Source of the DNA: Aequorivita sp. | GTDB taxonomy: Bacteria > Bacteroidota > Bacteroidia > Flavobacteriales > Flavobacteriaceae | Assembly: GCA_002733915.1 (NCBI GenBank) | Contig: NVXN01000003.1 | Location: 224,333-229,496 of the forward strand | Reading direction: 5' to 3' | Length of the DNA: 5,164 nt | Shown here: positions 1-5,164 of the stretch, one piece after another | How the letters are laid out: each line of letters starts with the position of its first letter | How positions within the stretch are numbered: position 1 is the first letter of the stretch | Program-made: the position numbers and the translations under genes | The notes under the pieces: generated by a model | What the model was told of the DNA's origin: nothing | Databases searched by the model: none | What the model saw: only the letters and a program-made list of their open reading frames with translations

Positions 1-837
1 AGCAATTTTGGAAGCTTTGATTCTTGAAGCATTTCCGCTGAAAAGCAATGGAATTTTAAGCCCAACTTGATAGGCATGGAGATTTTGGCTCAAGCCCGAA
101 TTGCTTCCCAAAGAATACGAAAGACTGATATCGGGAAGCAAAAGCTGTTTTTCCAGACTGCGTTTTGCCTCAAAAAAATCGGTCCTGTTATTATAGTAAT
201 CTATTGCTGGATGTGCTTCCATAGTAGCCAGCGAAAGTTCTAATTTCTCCAAGGGTTGTTGCGAAATGACCAAACTGTCATTTGATTGAACAGCTGCCTT
301 TAAGCGTTCCATTGCAATCTGCACCTCTTCCCTACTCTGCCTGTAATTGGTTTCCAACTGCCGCTGTTTGGCGCGGGCGGTTATTTTTTCCAAGTAATTG
401 GTTTCCCCCAGTTCAAAACGCCGGTGGGCAGCGCGGGCAAAGTTTTGATAAAGACTGTCCAGACTATAATAGACGCGTTCTTTATTTTTCTCAAACTGAA
501 ATTGATAATATGCTGCGGCAACTAAAGCTTCCGTTTTGCGCTTTTGAAGTTCAAATTGGCTGCTCTGCATTTCAAACTGCCGCTGGTTTACATTTTTTTC
601 AGCGAAGTAAACCGTGGGAAAAAGAAAGCCCTGCTGCACGCCAAATACTTCAAGCGGTTCATTGTTGGGTGCCAAATTATTTTCGTCATATTCATAAAAA
701 ACCGTTGTTTTATCAAAATTGAAAGCACTACCTATCAAGGCATTTGCTTCCGCTTTCTGAAGTGAAGCAGCTTTCAATCCCGAATTGTTTTCCAAAGCCA
801 CTTGCTGTAAATCATTTAAGGTTTTAGGGCTTTGCTG
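1..837 (-). other. TolC/OEP-type outer-membrane channel domain of the fusion (partial, residues 1067-1345)
   Basis: After the junction the protein becomes rich in Q, E, K and A with long helical, coiled-coil-like stretches, typical of outer-membrane efflux factors. It begins TLNDLQQVALENN (1072-1084), the usual first helix of the first OEP repeat. The helical hairpin covers about 1145-1250. The second repeat starts near 1265 with MEAHPAIDYYNNR (1272-1284) and a beta-strand segment LPDISLSYSLG (1300-1310). The end of the second repeat is outside the window. In the cell this part should sit in the outer membrane and periplasm and form the exit duct of the pump. Confidence 0.85.
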
Positions 838-3800
838 AGCCAGTCCTGAAAAACTTAGCATAAAAATTATTACTGCAACAGGTAGCTTGTTTCCTTTTCT
901 TTTTAAACGGATTGATTTCTTGTCGGAATCAAAAATGGAATACAGCACCGGCAAAACAATCAAGGTTAAAAGCGTGGCAGTAACCAAACCGCCAATAACC
1001 ACAGTAGCCAAGGGTCTTTGTACTTCCGCCCCTGCATTAGTAGAAATCGCCATTGGCAAAAAACCAAGTGCGGCTGCGGCAGCAGTAAGCAAAACAGCCC
1101 GCAAACGATTTTTTGCACCTAAAATGATGCGTTCTTTTTTATCTGTCATTCCTTCTTTTTTTAATTCTTTAAAGTGTTCTATTAAAACAATTCCGTTGAG
1201 GACAGCGATTCCGAAAAGGGCTATAAAACCAACCCCTGCCGATATACTGAATGGCATATCGCGTAACCAGAGCAACAATATCCCGCCAACCGCTGCCAAA
1301 GGAATGGCCGAATAGATCATTAAGGCTTCCTTTATGGAATTGAATGCGAAATAAAGTAGGAAGAAAATCAACAACAAGGCTACGGGAACTGCTAACATCA
1401 GTCTGGTTTTAGCGCTTTGTAGATTTTCGAATTGCCCCCCATAATCTATGGAATAACCTACGGGAAGTTGTATGTTTTCATCAATCAATTTTTGAACATC
1501 GTCCACCACGCTTTGTAGATCGCGGCTACGAACATTTATACCCACGACAATGCGACGTTTGGTATCATCCCTTGATATTTTTGCCGCGCCCTTTGTGTAT
1601 TTTATATCTGCAAGCTCGCGCAACGGAACTTTTTCACCAGAAGGGGTATCTACATATAGATTTTGAAGGCTTGAAAGGTCGCGACGGTTATTTTCATCCA
1701 AACGGACCACAAGATCAAAACGTTTTTCACCCTCAAAAATGCTTCCCAAAGATTTGCCGGCAAACCCCATGGCTATCATCTCATTTAAATCTTCAATGTT
1801 GAGTCCATAACGGGCGATTTTTGTCCGGTCAAAATTTACATTCATCTCTGGCAGGCCTACTACCTTTTCCACGGTAATATCATCGGCGCCTTCCACATTT
1901 TCAACAAGACTTTTAATTTCGTTTGCTTTACGATTTAATACGTCGAGATCTTCCCCAAAAATCTTGATGGCAATATCTGCACGAACACCTGTAATCAGTT
2001 CATTGAAGCGCATTTCTATGGGTTGGGTAAATTCCACCTCCACCCCAGGGATTACTGCCAAGGCATCCTTAAATTTATTGGCAAGTTCATTTTTGCTAGT
2101 GGCCGACACCCACTCGTCTTTGGGTTTAAGGGTAACTATTATATCGCTCTCTTCCATAGACATAGGGTCTGTGGGCACTTCGGCGGCTCCAATACGGCTG
2201 ACTACCTGATCTACTTCGGGGAAGTTTTCAATCAGAATTTCTTCAATCTGCGTTGTAATTGCTATGGTATTTTTGAGAGAAGTACCGGTTTTAAGTACCG
2301 GTTGGATTACAAAATCGCCTTCGTCCAAAGTTGGTACAAATTCGCCTCCCATGGTTGTAAAAAGATATACAGTTGCTGCCAAAATAAGTATTGCCATTCC
2401 TAAGACTAGCTTTTTAGCACTCAATGCCCAACGAATACTTGGCTCGTAAAAACGGTTCAGGAAAGCCATAATTTGAACTGAAATATTTCTTTTTGAAGTT
2501 TCCGTAGGTTTTAAAAATAGAGATGCAGCTACGGGAACGTATGTAAAACAAAGCACCATGGCTCCAATAAGTGCAAAACTGAATGTAAGCGCCATAGGTC
2601 TAAACATTTTGCCTTCTACCCCGCTAAGCGAAAGGATTGGGATGAAAACAATTAAAATAATGAGCTGTCCGAAAATGGCGGAATTCATCATTTTCGAAGC
2701 ACTTTTTACGGTGAGCTTATCTTTTGCCAATTGCTTTTCTTCCGAAGAAAAAGTGTTCAGTTTGGTTGCGTTCTTACTTATCTGAAATGCTACAAATTCA
2801 ACAATAATTACCGCTCCGTCAATTATTATCCCAAAGTCAATTGCCCCAAGGCTCATCAAATTTGCATCTACGCCCACAAGATACATCAGCGAGAGTGTGA
2901 AAAGTAAGGATAGTGGAATCACAGATGCAACGACAAGGCCAGACCTGAGATTTCCTAATAAGAGCACCACTACAAAGATTACAATAAGCACCCCAAGAAT
3001 GAGATTTTCCGCTATGGTAAAAGTGGTTTTGCCAATGAGAACGCTACGGTCCAAAACGGGGTTGATATAAACCCCTTCTGGCAGCGATTCGGAAATATTA
3101 GCAACGCGCTCCTTAACGGCTTTAATTACTTGGTTTGAGTTGCCGTCCTTCAGCATCATTACTTGTCCGAGGATTTTTTCGCCTTCACCGTTTCCGGTAA
3201 TCGCGCCAAAACGAGGGGCGCTTCCGAATTGCACTTTTGCGATATCCTTCATATAAATAGGGAAGCCATTTTCATTTTTTACCACGATATTCCCTATATC
3301 TTGCAAGGAAGCCGCCAAGCCTTCTCCGCGGATGAAATAAGCTTGATTTTCCCTTTCAATATAACCGCCGCCCGAAATACTATTGTTTTTTTCCAATGCT
3401 GTGAACACCTCTTGGGCAGTGATATTCATTGCATTTAGCTTGTTTGTATTTATAGCAACCTCATATTGTTTTAAATGTCCGCCCCAAGTGTTCACTTCTA
3501 CTACCCCAGGAATTCCGGAGAGCTGCCGTTTCACGATCCAATCTTGGATTGTACGTAATTCTGTGATGGAATAGGTATCCTTAAACTCAGGTTTTACATC
3601 GAGAATATATTGGTATATTTCTCCCAATCCTGTGGTTATAGGCCCCATTTGCGGGGTGCCAAAACCTTCGGGAATATTCTCGGTGGCTGCCTGGATTTTT
3701 TCGGCTATGAGTTGGCGTGGCAAATACGTGCCCAGATTTTCCTCAAAAACGATGGTAACCACTGACAGGCCAAATTTTGAAACCGAGCGAATTTCCTTTA

Positions 3801-4035
3801 CTCCTGGTAAATTTGCCATTTCCAGTTCTACGGGATAGGTAATAAATTGCTCCATATCCTGGGTGGAAAGATTGCGCGAAGTTGTAATAACCTGTACTTG
3901 ATTGTTGGTCACATCGGGTACGGCGCCTATGGATAGCTGTGTGAGCGAATACACCCCAAAGCCTATAAGCAGTAACGTAAAGAGCCCGATGAGCAATTTG
4001 TTTTTTATACTGAATTGAATGATTCTTGTTAACAT
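1..4035 (-). CDS. czcA: CzcA/CusA-family heavy-metal RND efflux pump fused to a TolC-type outer-membrane factor (3' end cut by window edge)
   Basis: An uninterrupted frame of 1345 codons runs from ATG at 4035 to the left window edge without a stop. Residues 1-1037 are a complete HME-type RND proton antiporter: TM1 at about 11-31, a periplasmic porter loop, TM2-TM7 between about 338 and 560, a second porter loop, and TM8-TM12 between about 872 and 1035. Recognisable motifs are GAVPDVTNNQVQV (37-49), the TM4 motif DFGIIIDGAVIIVE (400-413), SGVEGKMFRPMA (471-482) and AVLNGIVLIE (944-953). Residues 1067-1345 are a TolC-like coiled-coil factor with its second repeat starting near 1265 and a PLLFSG motif at 1329-1334. 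Such fusions are usually about 1430-1460 residues, so roughly 100 are missing beyond the edge. The role is proton-driven export of metal cations across the envelope. D400, D406 and E413 match the essential relay of CzcA and favour Zn/Co/Cd/Ni over Cu/Ag. The start is chosen because the N-terminal sequence MLTRIIQFSIKNK precedes TM1 as in the family. No Shine-Dalgarno is visible. Confidence 0.95.
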   Translation of the reverse strand, partial: MLTRIIQFSIKNKLLIGLFTLLLIGFGVYSLTQLSIGAVPDVTNNQVQVITTSRNLSTQDMEQFITYPVELEMANLPGVKEIRSVSKFGLSVVTIVFEENLGTYLPRQLIAEKIQAATENIPEGFGTPQMGPITTGLGEIYQYILDVKPEFKDTYSITELRTIQDWIVKRQLSGIPGVVEVNTWGGHLKQYEVAINTNKLNAMNITAQEVFTALEKNNSISGGGYIERENQAYFIRGEGLAASLQDIGNIVVKNENGFPIYMKDIAKVQFGSAPRFGAITGNGEGEKILGQVMMLKDGNSNQVIKAVKERVANISESLPEGVYINPVLDRSVLIGKTTFTIAENLILGVLIVIFVVVLLLGNLRSGLVVASVIPLSLLFTLSLMYLVGVDANLMSLGAIDFGIIIDGAVIIVEFVAFQISKNATKLNTFSSEEKQLAKDKLTVKSASKMMNSAIFGQLIILIVFIPILSLSGVEGKMFRPMALTFSFALIGAMVLCFTYVPVAASLFLKPTETSKRNISVQIMAFLNRFYEPSIRWALSAKKLVLGMAILILAATVYLFTTMGGEFVPTLDEGDFVIQPVLKTGTSLKNTIAITTQIEEILIENFPEVDQVVSRIGAAEVPTDPMSMEESDIIVTLKPKDEWVSATSKNELANKFKDALAVIPGVEVEFTQPIEMRFNELITGVRADIAIKIFGEDLDVLNRKANEIKSLVENVEGADDITVEKVVGLPEMNVNFDRTKIARYGLNIEDLNEMIAMGFAGKSLGSIFEGEKRFDLVVRLDENNRRDLSSLQNLYVDTPSGEKVPLRELADIKYTKGAAKISRDDTKRRIVVGINVRSRDLQSVVDDVQKLIDENIQLPVGYSIDYGGQFENLQSAKTRLMLAVPVALLLIFFLLYFAFNSIKEALMIYSAIPLAAVGGILLLWLRDMPFSISAGVGFIALFGIAVLNGIVLIEHFKELKKEGMTDKKERIILGAKNRLRAVLLTAAAAALGFLPMAISTNAGAEVQRPLATVVIGGLVTATLLTLIVLPVLYSIFDSDKKSIRLKRKGNKLPVAVIIFMLSFSGLAQQSPKTLNDLQQVALENNSGLKAASLQKAEANALIGSAFNFDKTTVFYEYDENNLAPNNEPLEVFGVQQGFLFPTVYFAEKNVNQRQFEMQSSQFELQKRKTEALVAAAYYQFQFEKNKERVYYSLDSLYQNFARAAHRRFELGETNYLEKITARAKQRQLETNYRQSREEVQIAMERLKAAVQSNDSLVISQQPLEKLELSLATMEAHPAIDYYNNRTDFFEAKRSLEKQLLLPDISLSYSLGSNSGLSQNLHAYQVGLKIPLLFSGNASRIKASKIA
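838..909 (-). other. Internal signal-peptide-like segment at the RND/TolC junction
   Basis: Residues 1043-1066 of the fusion have the three-part layout of a Sec signal peptide. There is a basic stretch with R1043, K1045, R1046, K1047 and K1050, then a hydrophobic core LPVAVIIFMLSFSG (1051-1064), then GLA followed by QQ, which would suit signal peptidase I after A1066. The preceding RND domain ends in the cytoplasm after TM12, so this segment would act as a thirteenth membrane crossing that delivers the TolC domain to the periplasm. It is seen directly in the translation; cleavage is inference. There is no nearby start codon with a sensible ribosome site, so separate translation of the TolC part looks unlikely. 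Confidence 0.7.
925..4035 (-). other. RND transporter domain of the fusion (residues 1-1037)
   Basis: This part alone has the length of a normal CzcA/CusA protein (about 1040 residues) with 12 predicted membrane helices and two large periplasmic loops. It ends after TM12 at the sequence VLPVLYSIFDSD, where free-standing family members also end. Aligned from memory with E. coli CusA, the three copper-binding methionines (M573, M623, M672) correspond to Q578, E629 and E679, which argues against a Cu/Ag pump. Methionines at 625, 627 and 675 lie close by, so a real alignment could shift this. Confidence 0.85.
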
Positions 4036-4175
4036 AACTAAATTATACGTTTGTATTCTTCAACTTAAAATTGTTGAAAAACGAAATAAAAAAATGATTT
4101 TGACCGCTGTGAAAACGGGACATTGTGACCGTAGATGAAATTGGAAATAATTATTTCCGAGAAAGGTCTGTTTAG
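4036..4175. other. Intergenic region between the His-rich gene and the efflux pump
   Basis: These 140 nt contain no plausible small gene on either strand. Besides the 16-bp palindrome at 4143-4158, the minus strand has a TATAATTTAG stretch ending 3 nt before the pump's ATG, with TTG 15 nt further upstream. This resembles a promoter only loosely and would start transcription inside the gene, so I do not call it. Whether the pump is transcribed from here or by read-through from the His-rich gene is open. Confidence 0.5.
4143..4158. promoter_or_regulatory. Perfect 16-bp palindrome upstream of the efflux gene
   Basis: The sequence GGAAATAATTATTTCC is identical to its reverse complement, with no spacer. 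It lies in the 140-nt gap between the His-rich gene (stop at 4176) and the pump gene (start at 4035), about 108 nt before the pump's ATG. A symmetric site in this place could be an operator for a dimeric metal-responsive regulator. With no loop and no T-tract on the minus strand it does not resemble an intrinsic terminator. I cannot name the regulator. Confidence 0.45.
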
Positions 4176-4574
4176 TTATGCAAACTTAGGTGGCTGAAAA
4201 ATAGCGAATTTTTCAAGAGAAGAATATAAATTTTGATAGTGGAAGACGTGTGGTTGCAATGCATTTATTTCCACTTTTACAATAGAAATTTCAAAGGGAA
4301 CTAGCCACACATCGGTTAACGCGTGGTGACAGGAAATATGCTGAAAAGGGAGTTCTTGATGCTCCTGATCATCCTCATTATGATTTTGTTGATGTTCCTT
4401 TTTTAGGGAACCGTAATGTTTTTTCACAAAAGTGAAGAAGTCATCTCCATAATTTTCAGAATGGTATTCAGCGTGCTTTACAAAACGTCCAAGCAGCAAA
4501 ACATCAGCCATACCAAGGCCTACGCTTTGGAAAACGACAAGTAAGGAAAACGATATGGCGAAAATTGTTTTCAA
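4176..4574 (-). CDS. Exported His-rich protein of 132 residues, probable metal-binding accessory of the efflux system
   Basis: The N-terminus has a basic start and a hydrophobic stretch to about residue 21, consistent with a Sec signal peptide. The mature part holds 10-11 histidines, seven of them between residues 53 and 84 (H53, H61, H65, H72, H79, H83, H84), mixed with acidic residues in the motifs KHYG, EHQELPFQH and CHH. The C-terminus ends in FQPPKFA. Small His-rich exported proteins of this look occur in Bacteroidota beside CzcA/CusA pumps, but I know no characterised function. A periplasmic metal buffer or sensor is inference. The start is TTG: an in-frame TAA sits immediately before it, and the next ATG (codon 22, at 4511) would remove the signal peptide. 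The pump gene follows 140 nt downstream on the same strand, so the two could be cotranscribed. Confidence 0.75.
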   Translation of the reverse strand: MKTIFAISFSLLVVFQSVGLGMADVLLLGRFVKHAEYHSENYGDDFFTFVKKHYGSLKKEHQQNHNEDDQEHQELPFQHISCHHALTDVWLVPFEISIVKVEINALQPHVFHYQNLYSSLEKFAIFQPPKFA

Positions 4575-4581
4575 TTAGATT

Positions 4582-4589
4582 CAAAAATA
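4582..4589 (-). promoter_or_regulatory. Candidate Bacteroidota -7 element (TATTTTTG) before the His-rich gene
   Basis: On the minus strand TATTTTTG matches the Bacteroidota -7 consensus TAnnTTTG exactly. No clear TTG at the -33 position is present 17-23 nt upstream. Transcription would begin only a few bases before, or at, the TTG start codon, giving an almost leaderless message. The match may therefore be chance in AT-rich DNA. Confidence 0.25.
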
Positions 4590-4626
4590 TGTATTCTTTT
4601 TCATATAATTTATGAGGAGCGTCAGT

Positions 4627-4767
4627 TTAGTATCCAGCTTTTCGGGTTCCGCCATGAGCTCCAGCCACTATGAGCAATACTTTAATGCTCAAAAAGATAA
4701 ATTTAAAAAATTGTATGATGGGGTTCATCATCACAAAGCGTTTGAATTTTGATATTCTTTTAATCAT
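4627..4767 (-). CDS. Small membrane-associated protein of 46 residues coupled to the oxidoreductase remnant
   Basis: ATG at 4767 opens a frame of 46 codons ending in TAA at 4627. The N-terminus is strongly basic (MIKRISKFKRF), followed by a hydrophobic or amphipathic stretch from about residue 15 to 36 (PIIQFFKFIFLSIKVLLIV) and a short polar tail with HGGTRK. The likely topology is a single membrane helix or a monotopic anchor with the basic N-terminus in the cytoplasm. It starts 11 nt after the stop of the upstream oxidoreductase-like frame, which suggests translation from the same message and a functional link, for example as a membrane partner of that enzyme. The composition (aromatic-rich helix, GGTR tail) looks like a genuine conserved small protein rather than chance, but I cannot name a family. 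Its own function is unknown. Confidence 0.6.
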   Translation of the reverse strand: MIKRISKFKRFVMMNPIIQFFKFIFLSIKVLLIVAGAHGGTRKAGY

Positions 4768-4778
4768 GAGTATAGATT

Positions 4779-5090
4779 TTATTCTGGAATTAAATACCAA
4801 AAAGGTTTCATTTTGGCTTGGTAAATAAATGTATAATGCAATGCAAGTTTGAGCCAGTGGCCCGCAAGACCTATTTCACCAAAAGTCTTACCTAACTTTC
4901 TTCCCATGGTGTCCGGGTATTTTTTATAATCTAGAACAATTGGGAAAGTGGTTATACTTACCCCATTGCCCTTTGTCATTCCGAAGCCCGCAGAGGCAAT
5001 ACACGCTGCGCCCATATTGCCCATAAAGCCCTTGTGATTTAATAAGACCATGACCGGAATCATATAGTATGAAATAATTAGAATAGTCAA
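4779..5090 (-). pseudogene. C-terminal remnant of an FAD-dependent oxidoreductase resembling sulfide:quinone oxidoreductase
   Basis: A 103-codon frame (TTG at 5090; first ATG at 5063) ends in TAA at 4779. Its sequence is protein-like from about residue 22: GNMGAACIASAG (24-35), TTFPIVLDYKKYPD (47-60), GEIGLAGHWLK (71-81), LHYTFIYQAK (84-93) and a terminal WYLIPE. This resembles, from memory, the C-terminal tail of SQR-like NAD(P)/FAD-dependent oxidoreductases, whose full length is about 400-490 residues. The FAD-binding GxGxxG motifs and most of the catalytic body are absent. The DNA just upstream is AT-rich and non-coding in all three minus frames, so about three quarters of the gene has been lost. 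A membrane-attached tail of this kind could still fold, so a functional small protein is not excluded. The 46-residue gene follows after 11 nt. The family assignment rests on recall only. Confidence 0.5.
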
Positions 5091-5107
5091 AAATGATTCT
5101 AATTATT
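5073..5107. repeat. Perfect 12-bp inverted repeat with 11-nt spacer
   Basis: AATAATTAGAAT at 5073-5084 is the exact reverse complement of ATTCTAATTATT at 5096-5107, separated by 11 nt. The arms contain only two G:C pairs each, so the RNA hairpin would be weak and it is a poor terminator. It straddles the start of the oxidoreductase remnant and overlaps the candidate -7 element, which would suit an operator for a dimeric repressor. It could also mark a deletion or transposition junction. Confidence 0.5.
5088..5095 (-). promoter_or_regulatory. Near-consensus Bacteroidota -7 element (CATTTTTG)
   Basis: On the minus strand CATTTTTG matches seven of eight positions of TAnnTTTG. No TTG is visible at the expected -33 position. 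The transcription start would fall near 5082, leaving a leader of about 20 nt before the ATG at 5063, which makes that ATG a more natural start than the TTG at 5090. The Crp/Fnr-like palindrome is centred about 42 nt upstream of this predicted start. Confidence 0.3.
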
Positions 5108-5117
5108 AAAAAAATCA

Positions 5118-5131
5118 GTAACTTTTGTTAC
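5118..5131. promoter_or_regulatory. Crp/Fnr-type palindrome GTAAC-N4-GTTAC
   Basis: Two perfect 5-bp half-sites are separated by four bases (TTTT on the plus strand). The 5-4-5 spacing is the same as the FNR site TTGAT-N4-ATCAA, so a Crp/Fnr-family regulator is the natural guess. Its position about 42 bp before the predicted transcription start fits class II activation, where a weak or missing -33 element is expected. The regulator and signal are not identifiable from the window. Confidence 0.4.
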
Positions 5132-5164
5132 ACAGCAAATTATATCTATTGAATTTTTCTATTC

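Noticed and set aside
282..722. 146-codon plus-strand open frame opposite the TolC domain
   Set aside because: It lies wholly antisense to an unambiguous coding region and has no domain-like pattern.
858..860. Internal ATG (codon 1059) as a separate start for the TolC part
   Set aside because: It lies inside the hydrophobic core of the signal-like segment and has no ribosome site, so starting there would destroy the export signal.
887..1315. 142-codon plus-strand open frame opposite the pump gene
   Set aside because: It is antisense to the conserved RND TM10-TM12 region, its composition (runs of A, K, S, T, P) is what a reverse-strand shadow gives, and it shows no recognisable motif.
1964..2449. 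Several overlapping plus-strand open frames
   Set aside because: They overlap each other and lie antisense to the second porter loop of the pump; none resembles a protein family.
4036..4066. Promoter-like TTG-N15-TAATTTAG just before the pump start
   Set aside because: The spacing is too short for the Bacteroidota consensus and transcription would begin inside the coding sequence.
4101..4132. Partial direct repeat GACCG with nearby TGTG in the leader of the pump gene
   Set aside because: The two copies share only five contiguous bases and the order of the flanking TGTG differs; not above chance.
4587..4606. Possible hairpin ATATG-N10-CATAT after the 46-residue gene
   Set aside because: The arms are only five AT-rich pairs and there is no G:C stem, so it is too weak for a terminator.

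Overview
The window is moderately AT-rich and every supportable gene lies on the minus strand, so the biological order runs from high to low coordinates. Several things point to a Bacteroidota, most likely a marine or environmental Flavobacteriia. The main gene is a CzcA/CusA-type RND metal pump fused in one reading frame to a TolC-type outer-membrane factor, an architecture I know mainly from this phylum. Shine-Dalgarno sequences are absent, and the candidate promoter elements resemble the Bacteroidota -7 consensus TAnnTTTG. This assignment is inference from family knowledge, not from a search.

Region by region (minus strand). (1) 5164-5091 is AT-rich non-coding DNA. It holds a GTAAC-N4-GTTAC palindrome with Crp/Fnr-like geometry, a perfect 12-bp inverted repeat and a near-consensus -7 element. 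(2) 5090-4779 is a short ORF that looks like only the C-terminal end of a FAD-dependent oxidoreductase resembling sulfide:quinone oxidoreductase (SQR), probably the remnant of a large internal deletion. (3) 4767-4627 is a 46-residue membrane-associated small protein that starts 11 nt after the remnant's stop. (4) 4574-4176 encodes a 132-residue exported His-rich protein with a TTG start. (5) 4175-4036 is a 140-nt intergenic stretch with a perfect 16-bp palindrome. (6) 4035-1 is the RND-TolC fusion. It is open for 1345 codons and runs off the left edge, probably lacking about 100 codons.

How they fit together: the His-rich protein and the RND-TolC fusion look like a heavy-metal resistance unit. 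The pump would take divalent cations (Zn/Co/Cd/Ni rather than Cu/Ag, judged from the D-D-E proton relay and the absence of CusA-type methionines) from the periplasm or cytoplasm. The His-rich protein is a plausible periplasmic metal binder or sensor accessory. The periplasmic adaptor (CzcB/CusB type) is not in the window and may lie beyond the left edge. The oxidoreductase remnant and its small partner form a separate, upstream, decayed unit. I see no tRNA, rRNA, CRISPR array, insertion sequence or convincing intrinsic terminator. No stretch over 300 bases lacks a gene.
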